Shown here one piece after another: positions 1 through 37,056 of a stretch of DNA of 64,000 bases. Under the pieces are notes generated by a model. That model was not told the DNA's origin and made no database searches. It saw only the letters and a program-made list of their open reading frames with translations. The position numbers and the translations under genes were made by a program. The DNA lies in assembly GCA_963924555.1 (NCBI GenBank), contig OZ004597.1, positions 5,777,904-5,841,903 on the forward strand, given 5' to 3'. The number at the start of each line of letters is the position of its first letter. Within the stretch, counting starts at the first letter, position 1. This DNA comes from Crambe crambe. Taxonomy: Eukaryota > Porifera > Demospongiae > Poecilosclerida > Crambeidae.

Positions 1-24775
<24,775 letters not shown>

Positions 24776-27424
24776 TTAGATGAGTGTTAGGTATTTGTAC
24801 ACATGTAGCTCTTAGGGTGCGACCTCATTAGCTAAGTGCTTTGTGTGGGCAACTGGAGTAACCTAAAAGTTCAGGTGGGTTAAAGTTGTCATATGTCAAC
24901 ACAAAATCCAGAACAGCAAAACCAAAATTTACATAGCCTCTTTTCAAAGGACTTAACTGTGGCTTTGGAGTTGGGCTACTTGAAAGGAGGCTATGTAAAT
25001 TTGCAAGATAACTGCAATCTGCTGCATAGTGCCTTTAAGTCTATAAGAAAACAAAACCTGCGTATGCTTATATGGAATAACACAATTACCATGCAACATA
25101 GTATATAACTACTTGCAAATTGAAATCCCGCTTGCATATAGTATGTTTGCATGCCAACACACGTAGATAATAGATCAGCATGACAGCAGAATACAGTTGG
25201 CTTTGGTTCATGTGAAGGGACAGACCCAAAGTGATACTGTATACCCATCCTACTCACATAGCTGATAGAATGAATACTGTATTTGGAATGGAAGCATATT
25301 CACTGTGCATAATTGTTCTGGTGGAAACATCTAGCTATGATGCATATAGCTATTCTAATAAGCAAATTCTGACCTCGGGAAGGAGCAGAGTAAAGAAGGA
25401 AGATGCAGAGCACCTGGATAATAGGTGAGGTCCACCACTCCATGATGCTGGCAAAAAAACAAATTGTAGATTCTCACAGAAATGGTAGCTATTGAGTTTA
25501 CCGAGAAGAAAGATTTTTTCTATAAAATAATACCAACATAATAATATATAAAATGAAGCGAAATAAGTGACTATACAATGATCAGTTAGCCTTTTAGTGA
25601 GTAGGTTTATAAATAATATTATTAGATTGCACCCTGTAATCCTGTCGCATTAACTAAATTTAAATAGCTATCTATATTAGCCTGAATAGGCTAGTTAGCA
25701 GGACTATATACTAGCTAGCTACAGAACTTACAACAGTTAGCTCGCAAAGCTGCACGATCACTACAAGATCCGAAGCGAAGCCTGGTCATTTCAGCTAATA
25801 ATACGCCCCTTTTATACGGCCCCGCATAATTATGGCCCGCAAATTATTTTATTTAGCGAGTAGAATCAGTTAGTGGAACCATAGATAATTTCCGGATCAC
25901 TCGCTAAATAAAATAAAGTAGCTAGCTACAGATTATAACGACCAAGTGAGACGCACCAGGTTAAGTCACCATTCCAGTTACACAGTTTATGTTAGCTATA
26001 ACTTTTCACACCTGTCCAGTAATACCTTGCAGTCAGGAAATGAAAGTCATAAAAGTGCATTGATTTTTATGTTGTATGGAAGCATCCTAAGGATTAGGTC
26101 ATTTTCAAATGAGTGGACACAAGAACATTACATGTATAAACTATATCAGTTGATTAACTATAGCTATAGACTCGAAATTTTTGTAGCTCTTAAGTTGAAG
26201 GAATTAATTTGTCCAATAATTGGTACTGCCTTATAGCTACTTTGATAGTGTTCCCGAGAACACAAATAAAAGTCAAAGTATAAGGTTCTAAAATCTAAAA
26301 ACTAATACTCATTCTTAAATGTCCAGAATATGGTGACCTTACCCATAACAAGCAGTATGTAATATAATTATTAGTGAAAGTAGCTAGCATCATGGGTGTG
26401 TACCTTTATCCTTTTATTACACTGCCTTCTAAGGAATTTAAAAGTAGAGAGGCCTGAGACCCTATTAGAAATAGATGATTGATCGGAATGAAGAAATTAA
26501 GGTTGATTTCAGATCCTCATTTCCTATATCTACCACTCACAGCTAGTTTAACGTAAATTTTGAAAGTTTTTATACCTTTAAGTAACACATGCCTTGTCAT
26601 AATTATTTCGTAATCATTTTAAACGAAATCACAGTTAGAATAAGCCAAAAGATGGATGTGTTGTTTATACCATACATACGTAAATGGTGGATTTCTTTCC
26701 TATTCACACCATTGACCATAGCCTCAGCATAGCTAATGCCATTGCTGTAGTAACCACATTGCTCTAGTTAGCCAACATATGATGACATAAGATATAGCCT
26801 TTATAGCTAGTTAAAGAGTAGAAAAACAAGTTGTCAAAATGTGATTAAAAATAGCTAGGCAAAGTCAAAAATGTGCATGTTTGAGTGTTGATCCTTTACT
26901 AGTACATGTATTATTAGAATTTGTTACCATACACTACTACAATGTGTTACTAATTGTTACCGTGTATCTCTGCATCTTCTTTTGTGGGTTTGCAGTCAAC
27001 CACTCCTGCAATTTTTGTTGCAGGTGGATGCCAATAACTACGTAGCATTGTGGTTTCAACTGCTAGCTACGTAGAACACTGAGGCACTATAAAATTGTTA
27101 ATCTCATTAAAGAGAGAAAATGTGGATCAAATTTCACAAGCTTAGAGCAAGTGAACTGATCCTTATTGCCAAACTCAATCCGGAAAAGTACAAAGATCCA
27201 TGATAGCTACTGGCTCATTTAGCCTTGAAAATTTCATCAAAATTGACAATCCCCTTCCATCTTCCTCTGAAATGACCCAAAGCAGCTGATGAGCACAATG
27301 CTTTGAGGTGTACCACTCTGAATTATGTAAAGTGCAAAGTGCACTGGACACACTGCACTTTACATGAAACAGTCTTAAAAGTTTATAGCTATCATGAAAA
27401 CCTTGGGAATATACTAAATGATGT

Positions 27425-27629
<205 letters not shown>

Positions 27630-28589
27630 CATTTGTACTGCTATGAACAGTATTGTAACTGGAATAATTTCTGAGAGGACGTAGGACAACAATCCCTATT
27701 TGCAGTCATCCACTGTTTGTTTATTGTATTCATAAACATCATTGTTGTAATGAGCAGCAAGGCCTTCTCTGCATAAACTGCAAAGTATTCCTTTACGGGA
27801 AGAACCACATAACCACATAGCTCTCTCCTCTTCTATATAATTGCCTTACTGATGTGGTATCAATTTTGGTAAACTGAAAGCCTTTTTTAGTTCTAATCTA
27901 CATCACCCTTGAGGACAATATGATAAACAACGGGTTCTCTTCCTTCCCAAATTTGGTACAAGAGTTTCTGTCATATCCCATCCAGTAACCTTGCAACAAT
28001 AAAGCTCTAAAGCTTTAAAGATTTCATTGTAGATAGAACCCTGTTGTCACAATTTTGAATCCCAGAAAACCTCCCTTTTGTGTTAGCAGAGCAAATGCAT
28101 TGACCTCATGGATATGAGCATACCCAGGTAGGCATTTTTGGATATGTACTTCCATGGTGAACACAATCTCTCAAGTGTGAGATTAGCACCACAAGAATCG
28201 TGCAGGGGGTGCTGATGTAGGGTATAAAAAACCCTAATGAATGACTCCATAGCATTCAATAACTGCACTTTTCATGAGAATAGAGAAAATTGGAGGTGGT
28301 GTCAGTATCTTTTCAACTCCATCCTCTAGCCAAACAGAAAAAATATCAATACTCTGCACCTGGACAAAGAATGTGGCTAAAATTGGAGTAGCCACAGACA
28401 TACTCAAGTACTATTTATTGATTTGCATAATTATCTTGATCATTGTTGTAAGTCATCTTTGGTGGAGAGTTTGTCATTCATATCTCTCAGTGTGTAGCAC
28501 TGGAACCCAGCAATATCACTACTTGAGGCTTTTTCCAGCACTGTACTAGGTTGAAGGATCTCTAGCTAACCCTGAATTTACATTATAGT

Positions 28590-28755
28590 GAACAGTAAGC
28601 CCACCAAAGGCAATGTAGTGTTAGTAGATGTAAATTAGGTAAAGGCTGCTATCAAGAAGCTAAAAGAGTGCAACTGGCTCTACAAAGATGTCAGCGATGA
28701 ATTTGTAGACTCTGCTGCCAAGGAGGTTATTGAAGTGGTAAGCATCTTTTAGTTA
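28590..28755 (+). pseudogene. Fragment of a Helitron-associated (DUF6570-like) ORF
   Basis: The plus strand reads SKPTKGN and then, after an in-frame stop, a segment with AAIKKLKECNWLYKDV. This fits the pattern I remember for DUF6570 (SKPTKEDL...AL.WLK..N.LYKDI), found next to helicases of Helitron-type elements in invertebrates. The rest of the element is not recognisable. Assignment rests on memory of the family pattern. Confidence 0.35.
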
Positions 28756-28789
28756 TACGATAGATGTATTTTTTTGTCATATAATTATT

Positions 28790-29490
28790 TTATAGAGTCT
28801 TAGTGTGTCTATTATATATTAAGTTTGAAGCAAATCAATATTGGTGAATTTAGGAAGAATTATTCAATAAGATCATCAAGATGGTGAGGGAGTAACAAAC
28901 ATCATCACATAATTTATTATGGGTGGCAAAGGGGAGTGAACATCAAAACACCGTAAAAAGTAAATGAAACACATCCTCAGTAACCTTAGCAGATAATTAT
29001 GTACAGGTGATTATTATTATAGCTAGGTAGCTAAACCTTTTGAGGAAAAAATTCTGATCTTAGCTACTTTTCAAAATGTATTTTCTGTGTATCAGTGCAT
29101 TCTTCCAGCCTTGAACTGAATATTCATGCAATATATGTCAATATGTCAACCTGATGTTCTGTAAACTGTTATTACACGAATACATGATACATACTGGAAA
29201 TGCAGTTTAAACTATCGGGATAAGCTACATGCATATGCATCTTGGGAGATAAAGGAATAGCTACTGAGTACCACGGATGAATTTCCCCCAGAGCTATACT
29301 GCTGACACTCTCTTCAATCCAGTTCTTGTCATCAAACCCTCACATTTTGACATCTCCTCTGCCAACACATGTGATCTTTTGGGACATGGATCCTACTCCG
29401 AACAACAGCCCCCAGCTGAATGCATGACTCTGTATCATAGACAGTGTACTTAATTTGCTACTTCATGATTTCATAGCTAGAATGGTAAAT
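28790..29490 (+). repeat. Direct duplication, copy 1
   Basis: It is diverged but collinear with 31,880-32,640: shared blocks include GGTGAATTTAGG, AAATGAAACACAT, TTTTCAAAATGTATTT, GGAAATGCAG, GGATCCTACTCCGAACAACA and ATGACTCTGTATCATAGA. A short related piece (AGAAATGCAGCTTAAACT, TTGGGAGA) lies before the beta-helix gene at 36,841-36,890. Confidence 0.7.
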
Positions 29491-29775
29491 CTCTTTACAA
29501 TATGGCCAAACAAGGGTGTATCCTGGAACGATTATGTGCATAGCTTAAGCCTTTATAGTACACTTTCCCCCAGCCTCTGTAGCTATGTAAACTTGTGGGT
29601 CCCAGCTACGTAGCTATCTAAGCCTGTGAGTTTCAGTTATTACTAGCTCAATAATGGCTGAATGTGGCCAGGAAAACCTCATAAAAATGTAGTCTGCTAG
29701 CCAAACCCATTTCGCGCAACTAAATATGTGTGTGCAGAGTATAGCTGGTCCTACATAAAATGACATAAAAGTAGT

Positions 29776-29995
29776 AAAAATGCCTTGAGTTACTCATGGC
29801 ATTGAATTAAGTCATCTATGCCTTGAGTCACTCATGGCATTGATTTAAGTCAAACATGCCACAAGCATATGTGGCACTGAATTAAGTCAGTGACTTAATT
29901 TCATGCCAATATAAAGTATTCACATTAATAAGTCAGAGTAGGTCCCTGGTAATTAGAATAATAGACTGACTTAATTCAGTGCCATGATAATGAAT
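29776..29995. repeat. Cluster of direct and inverted GCATTGAATTAAGTCA repeats
   Basis: CATGGCATTGAATTAAGTCA-like units occur directly near 29,797, 29,840 and 29,874, and inverted (TGACTTAATTCAGTGCCATG) near 29,968. The cluster can fold on itself. Confidence 0.55.
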
Positions 29996-31879
29996 TAATG
30001 GGCAGTAAACTCGAAACTGTCGAAAGTCAAAAATGATAATAGTTTGAAAATATAGCAACATAGCCATGGTGATTGAAATATAAAATTAGCAAGATAATCA
30101 AAAGATTATTGTACAATCTCCAGATTCAACAGTTTCCATCTTCAGAGATACTATAGCTACACAGCATTTCATTTCAGTGATCTCGTCATAACCTAAACTC
30201 ATTCTTCCTGCTTTTCTCTAGCTAGTCATATTCCAAGCAGTAACCTTATTATAGTTTTCAGTTAGAAGGCTCACTTATTAACTCTAGCTAGAATTCTATT
30301 ATACCTTTCTACGTAGAACTGGAAATGTCAAACCCTTTACCCAGTGCACCAAAGAATTTAAGCAAGGAGAATATGAAGTCCAGTCATCGTAAAACAGATG
30401 AGGGTAGCTACTCATGTTCCTATCTCCTGGTATTTTCTCCATGCATAAGTCACAGTGTATATAGTGGGGGAGGTGGAAGGGCTGAGCTGTTGATGGTGGG
30501 TTCCGGGAGCCCACCACTATATGTGTGGGAGCATCTCTGTACTTCCTGTACAATGTACTGGGTCCCCCTAGTTTGTTGTTGTTGTTTTTTTGTTGTTTTT
30601 TTTTGTTTTTTGTTGTTGTTTTTTAGGGGAGGGGGGCTTCCATATCCTTTTGGCTACACCTTAATGTAGGGTTTATGTCAATTGTAGGGTTTGTTAATTC
30701 TGTAGAGCTTATGAAGTACATAGCCAGCACCTTGTTTCCGTACTTTTTATAGTCATGTACTCAAGCCTACATCGCTCTTTCATTTAGAAGAAATGTTTTT
30801 ACTCTCACTTGTAATATATAATGGGTCACATCAGCCAATGTAGCACCTGACATGCACACACCTCCCAAGGTGCATTCGGCACTATTACATGATGTATGTG
30901 TCATGGAAATAAAACGATCATGGGAAAATAAAGACAACTGTTTTGTTGAAGAAGAATTTGTTGAGTGCAGGCACTACTACTGGCATGAAAAATGCACATT
31001 TATTCAACAGCTCATACATACAAACACAGACATGGAACAATAATGATCAATAGATAAAATGAAAGATCAATCACATCAGAACTAAGCTAGAACTACCAGC
31101 TAATATCTTCCATTTTGTACAGTACTGTTAATGAAGACTTCCACCCATATGCCTGTATTCATCATAAAGGTACAATTTGCAATTTCCACCAAGTTATCAG
31201 AGGATTCTTGTACTGTTAAATGAAAATCTTCATGTCATATTCATCATAAAAGCAATTTCTTAGCAGAGGAAACAGCAATGATAAAACATAACCCACCACC
31301 ACCTCGTTCATATCCTTGGAGGGCAGTTTCTGACCCTGCTTTTGCTTTGGGAGCTCCACTAACATTCCCTGATCTATTCTTAATGAAAATGCACTCTTTA
31401 ACGTAATATTTACTACTGCCCTTAAAAGGACATGTAGTATTCTTTCATTGTATATCAATTAATATGTAGTCTAGAACCCAAAGGTTTCTCTTGAGACATT
31501 GAATCAGTGCCAGCTTCATTTTCTTCAAATGTACCATTTTATATGCATCATCATTGAACATTGTCAAGCCATTTCCTGTGCTATTGGCTATTAAAGCTAG
31601 TTTTGGATGTACATACATACCTGTCCTGAATAGAGGTTTTGTACCATTTTCTGACTTAGGAGCTTCATGTAGAGCACTGCATCCATCAAGTCGGATCTCT
31701 TGAATGTCTAAATCAACTAGCTGTGTGTCATCAAATTCACGTCCAGAATTTTCCGTTAACTCCACATTTTAATACAGTATAGGTATTCCTTAACCAAAAC
31801 TGGCTGCTTATTGGTAATATTTGTATCACAAAATATTATTTTTACCTAAAATTAATAGAATGATTACATGGCTCAATTT

Positions 31880-32640
31880 CCTTTTATGAGTAGATCTCAA
31901 AAGAATAAGTTTGAAGTGAATTGATAAATTGGTGAATTTAGGTTTTTGGACTCTCTTATTCAATGCATGGTTTCATGTATGTACGTCATAAGTCTAAGCA
32001 GCAAACATCATCTTGGGTGGCAAAAGGGAATGAACATCATTATATAAGACAAATGAAACACATTTGGTAATATTCACTATTGCAGTAAAATTCTCAGTAA
32101 ATTTAGCAGATAATTGTGGTTAGTATTATAGGTAGCTAGACCTTTTAAGACTTATCTTACTTTTCAAAATGTATTTCTACATAACATCAGTGCATACTGC
32201 CAGCCTCGAACTGAATATTCCTCCATCATGTCAATGTCAATATCAATAAATAATAACCTGAGACTGTAATCTCATATTATTACACAAATACATTGTTTTA
32301 TGATAGCTACCTATATACTGGAAATGCAGCTTAAATGGGATAAGCTACATGTGATCACTGATTTCACATAGAATGGGAACTCTACAGCATTGCTTTTTAC
32401 TGTTTAAACGAGTATATAAATGGATTCTTCCTGTTTGTGTTGATATAAATGGATGCATGCACCTTAATTGGGAGATAGACGCATGTGAACATGGATCCTA
32501 CTCCGAACAACACACACCCCCAGCTGCATGCATGACTCTGTATCATAGATGCATATGTACTATTGTTACTCATGCTTAGCCTAATGAAATAATAGACAGT
32601 GTAGCTACTTAATTTTGTGACTTCATGATTTCATTGGCAT
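31880..32640 (+). repeat. Direct duplication, copy 2
   Basis: Partner of 28,790-29,490, about 3.1 kb apart and in the same orientation. It ends near a GGAGGTTCCACTG transposon end (32,647). Confidence 0.7.
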
Positions 32641-32735
32641 GTTGTTTGGAGGTTCCACTGTATTTTTTATAACAATGGAAAACATAGTTAGTCAATGCCC
32701 ACTCTTATCTGTTTATCTAACAACTTGAAAGCATG

Positions 32736-32850
32736 TTTTCCTGCAGTTTTCCCTGCAGTTTTCCTAGAGTTTTTCCTGCAGTTTTCCTAGAGTTTTCCCT
32801 GCAGTTTTCCCTGCAGTTTTCCTATAGTTTTCCTGCAGTTTTCCTGCAGT
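32736..32850. repeat. Minisatellite, unit about 14 bp (TTTTCCTGCAG)
   Basis: Eight or so imperfect units of TTTTCC(C)TGCAG or TTTTCCTAGAG in tandem, about 170 bp before the start of the MBL gene. Confidence 0.85.
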
Positions 32851-33023
32851 AGTAACTTTTCCTTATGATTATAACTTTCACTTTGGAAGCTGTGCATAAG
32901 TTTTTAACATACGTACCTCAAATCACTAAGCATAAAAAGAATCAGTATCTCAGGAATTGGCTCATTATAATCACTTCAGACTTGGTTAGGTGGCTATAGA
33001 CTAGATTTATCATCTGGAACAGG

Positions 33024-34409
33024 ATGAGTGTAGCCACTTCAACACTCTTTCTTTTCTACTGCTTAGCACTGTTTATAAACAAGAGTTCATCAGTGTAAGT
33101 ATGATAGACATGGCAAAATAATTATGTGCTCTGGCCTTGACTTGATCCTAACCCTATTCATCCCCCTCATAACCATTATTACAATCAGATTCATTGTCAT
33201 TATAATTTCAGTTCATGGATACGACAACAAGATCTTAACAACAGTACGCTGCAATGTGACAGTAGATTTCTTACATCATTTGCTCTGGGAGTTGGCCAAG
33301 GAGACAGCACCATCATGATCTGTCCTGAAAACAAGAACTTAGTAATAGTGGATATGGGATCACGTAACAGTGTAACTAATACTATATTGGGACCAAATGA
33401 TATTAAGAAAGTACTTGAGGCTTATTCTGAGAAATATCCAAAAGCTCGTATAAATATTATCATTACACATGGAGATACGGATCATTATAAATACTTTCCA
33501 GAGGTTTTTAGTACTTCTGGCTCGCTTATTAATAAAGTGGATCACATTATACTGGGTGGATCCAGAAAAGATTATAAGCAGGAAATGGAATCTTGGTTAT
33601 CTTCCAATTGTGAAAAATTTTTAATTTTTTTCCCTAATGGGGGAGAAAAGTGCTTTGGAAAAGAATGTTTAGTAGACGATGGTGGACGTAAACTGGGTGT
33701 AGATTTTTGTGGTAAGAAAAGCAAGGTGAAGTTTGAAATATTGGCAGCTAATCTTGGAACCACTAAGAACTCAAAAAGCATTATTTTACGAGTCGACTAC
33801 TTATCATGGAGCATGCTATTGCCAGGAGATTTCGAAGAAGCACCTAGCATCGATCAACTCATTTCACATTACAAAAGAAGAGACCCATTACAGTCAAGAT
33901 TACATGTAAATATGTACAAGATATCACATCATGGTGCAAGTGGTGCAAGTACTGAAGCCAACTCAGAAAAATTTTTAAGTGCTATAAAACCAAATGCCTC
34001 TTTTGCAAGTCAAGCATATCCTTCCTATGGTTATCATCACCCACGATGTGAAGTACTGGATCGCCTATTGAAAGTTACCAAGCTTAATAAATTAAATTCT
34101 CCTTTACATTATGATTTTCCCTGTTATCAAAAATACACATGTAATGGGAGGAAGGAATCAACATACAAATATGAAGACGAATGTAATGGGGGGAAGAGAA
34201 GAAAAACAAATGAAGATGAATGTAATGGGGGGAAGAGAAGAAAAACAAATGAAGTAACTGAGAGATCAGATGTGAATATGATGGATATTCATCTTACCTG
34301 TCCACAGAATTCTAATACTGGTTCAGTCTGTTCAACTCTCATGATAGTCTCAGATGGGAAAATAGCTTCAGTGTATTATATCCCTGTAAAGAAAACACCT
34401 CAAATTTGA
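33024..34409 (+). CDS. Secreted ComEC-like metallo-beta-lactamase-fold protein
   Basis: Exons 33024-33094 and 33212-34409 (intron GTAAGT...TTTCAG) give 422 residues. Exon 1 codes a signal peptide (LFLFYCLALF core). The MBL fold then shows GVGQGDS (the usual first strand of ComEC-type domains), VDMGS, a metal motif H110-G-D112-T-D114-H115, LPGD (D230) and SHHG (H263, H264). In bacterial ComEC this domain is joined to a membrane channel and has been linked to DNA degradation; here it stands alone with a secretion signal. The basic tail holds ECNGGKRRKTNED twice in tandem. The first Met of the long exon (33,315) would cut off the first strand, so the upstream start is preferred. An extracellular nuclease or hydrolase is an inference. 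An old gene transfer from bacteria is possible; the intron shows it is now a eukaryotic gene. Confidence 0.8.
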
Positions 34410-37056
34410 ATACTGTATCAAAACAAAACCAAAAAAATCCATAGTTAGCTAGCCACATAGCTACTGATTATTGTAAGGCTTGTTCATTTTTATATATAGC
34501 TAAATATGTGACCATACAGCAACAGCTGAAATGTTATTGGTCTGTGTACTTTTGGTCCAAACAACTTTTCATATAATGGTAGGTAATACTGAAATAGATA
34601 ATCGTATAATTTAATTTATGCAATTCACAACAGAATGTTTGATATGAGGTACATTATCATATTTCATTGTGATTGAAAAATTGTCCTTGTGGGGGGATGA
34701 GCTGGATGGGTTAAGCTCCGTCAGTTGCTGCCACCAGGATTCCGTCTATGGCCTGACTAGTTTTACCCAGCACATGCACAGGATCAGGAATAGATTCACT
34801 TGAGTACTAGACAAAAATCAGCAGACAAAAATGAAGTGGACACTTTTATACCCTTCACCTCATTGAACTAAACATAGTAACACACATCCCACACTATAAA
34901 TAGAACAGCCATGGAAGGTTCTGGAACCTGAGTTTGTCAACACATACAACATATTCACACACACATAAGACTTTTTTTTCCAAGAGTTTACCACATACCA
35001 AGTAGAAAAAACAGGCAATAAGAGTTTACTTCACATTTATAATGTAGCTATGCTTTTTACATTACAGATGTGTCAAGCTGTCAAGGCAATAATCATTATT
35101 TTGCTAGTAAGTACATAAACAGGTGAAAGGTCAGGAAGCACAACTCTACTCTCTCCCAAATCACAAATTATTGAAGCTGGAAGGCCATCTCTGCTAAGCA
35201 GTGTGTACAGGCATTATGTGGTTCAGGTGAGTATCTAGTCAGCCATCTGTATTAATAGCTGACAAAAAAAGTAGCTAGGTCATAATCAGCTGCTTGTGTG
35301 TTTCCTATCTTTATGCCTTCCAGCTTCATATGGAAATGTTTCCTATCTTTTATCAGGTTACTCATCTCTGACTATAATCAAGGCTTGCTGCTACAGTAGA
35401 AAGCTAAAGAACTCTGCTTGCACGTGTTCTTAGATTGATTGTTAACATGGAAATAGTGGTAGTTAAGTCGACTAGATACTCACCTGAACCTGAACCACAT
35501 AATGCCTGTACACACTGCTTAGCAGAGTCTCATCTCTGTTTGCAATCAAAGCTTACCGCTACAGGAGAAAGCTAAAGAACTCTGCTTGCACGTGTTCTTA
35601 AATTCCATGGCCGTCAACATGGAGATGGTAGTACAATTTCTGACCTGATGTGCAGTCCAAAACTAAGTAGCTAGAGTGTTGCAGGGGTAACTGAGAACCC
35701 AAAAAGTGGGGGGGGGGGGCTCAAAATTGCACATCAATGACTACTCCCGATGCGCTGTAATAATGATTCATGAAGTTCTATACATGTTGTGGCCAAACAA
35801 CAATGCAGTCACTAGCTAATATGCAACATCATTAGTGACTAGACAGTATAGACTTTACTGCTGCAGTTATATAGTCAATTATATAATGGGTCAAAAAAGA
35901 GACAGTAGTACAATTTCTGACCTGATGCGCAGTCCAAAACAAAGTAGAGTTAGGCGCTCTAAGCTAATAGCATGAAGAAGAACAAAGTTGCTTTACAGAT
36001 CCGTGATGGCAACGAAGCACTGAGGTACTCAATTGCTGACATCACACTGCAATGACAGCATTCATGTAATTGCTTGGTGCTATATTTTTACAGCATACAT
36101 GTAATTGCTTGGTGCTTGGTGCTAGCTATATTTTTACTTTCAATATACTCAAGTTAGCTGTTCATATTATTATTGGGGGGAGTGCCCCTCCATTTATAGT
36201 ATTGCCCCCCCCCTCCCCAGCCCCACCCCATTCATACTCCACTGTGCAAGTACGTAGTTACTTGCATAGTTTCTGTATTTGGTTCCATGCAAATGGCTTG
36301 TGCATACCCTCCAACTGTCCCGGAACCTCTGGGACTGTCCCTGATTTGCACTTATAGTATTAGAATCTGTCCCACACGGATTTGTATAAGGCTGCCGCTG
36401 GTGTTTGTCCCAGAAGAGTGAATAGTATTGTGCTTGAATAGCTAGGGTGTGGTCATTATTAATTAGCACAATTCATCTTGATGAGCTGCATTATATTATA
36501 AGAAGGGGCCAAACCATATCAGTGAAAAACCAAGCTTAGCTGAACTATAATAATTTTGAGGGGAGGCAAAGTTGAAAAATGTCCTGAGGGGACACTATTC
36601 ACTGAGGGGGGACATTATTCACCAGTGAATTTTGTCCGGGGGACACTTTATAGGGGGGACTAAATACACTATGGCACTGTTGCATTGTCCTAGTGAATAT
36701 TATCCCCCATATAAAAGATCCACCAGTACCACCACCAGTGTGAAACCTGGCTACGTATGCAAGATTATTATTCAGGGATAGTAGTAATAATAGTATTAAG
36801 TAAAAAGAATACATTGTTTATGTCATAGGCTATATGCAGGCTAGAAATGCAGCTTAAACTTTAGCACACATGCACCTTTTGGGAGACAACTCACTATAGA
36901 CACTAGAAATAACAGTAAATAATCATTTCCCAAGTGATAAATACCCAATTAGTTGTAAGTATAACTTTTGGGACTATATCAAAGATCTATTTAAGCTGGA
37001 TCCCAAGTTATAGTCAAGAAGGACTATTTTCGCTGTGTCTCTTGTGCACACTGAAA
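34410..37056. other. Intergenic repeats between MBL and beta-helix genes
   Basis: It holds an inverted repeat (35,193-35,248 against 35,466-35,526, with AGCAGTGTGTACAGGCATTA). There are direct repeats of AAAGAACTCTGCTTGCACGT (35,406 and 35,573) and of ACAATTTCTGACCTGATG (35,634 and 35,910). At 35,970-36,030 is an inverted copy of 9,950-10,005. C-rich and G-rich runs lie at 35,709 and 36,207. No gene was seen. Confidence 0.5.

Noticed and set aside
26965-27018. Possible 54-nt exon upstream of the SRCR gene (minus)
   Set aside because: Splice-like ends are present, but it is too short and lacks any family signature; phase could not be tested.
31216-31765. Two overlapping minus-strand frames of 80 and 106 residues
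   Set aside because: The longer one has a protein-like makeup, but I recognise no domain, see no partner exons, and the frames overlap in different phases.
33124-33318. 64-residue hydrophobic plus-strand frame before the MBL gene
   Set aside because: It is in a different phase from the MBL frame and spans the proposed intron; the spliced model explains the region better.
36160-36700. Possible gene around the C- and G-rich patch
   Set aside because: Frames here are short and on both strands, driven by homopolymer runs; no motif was found.
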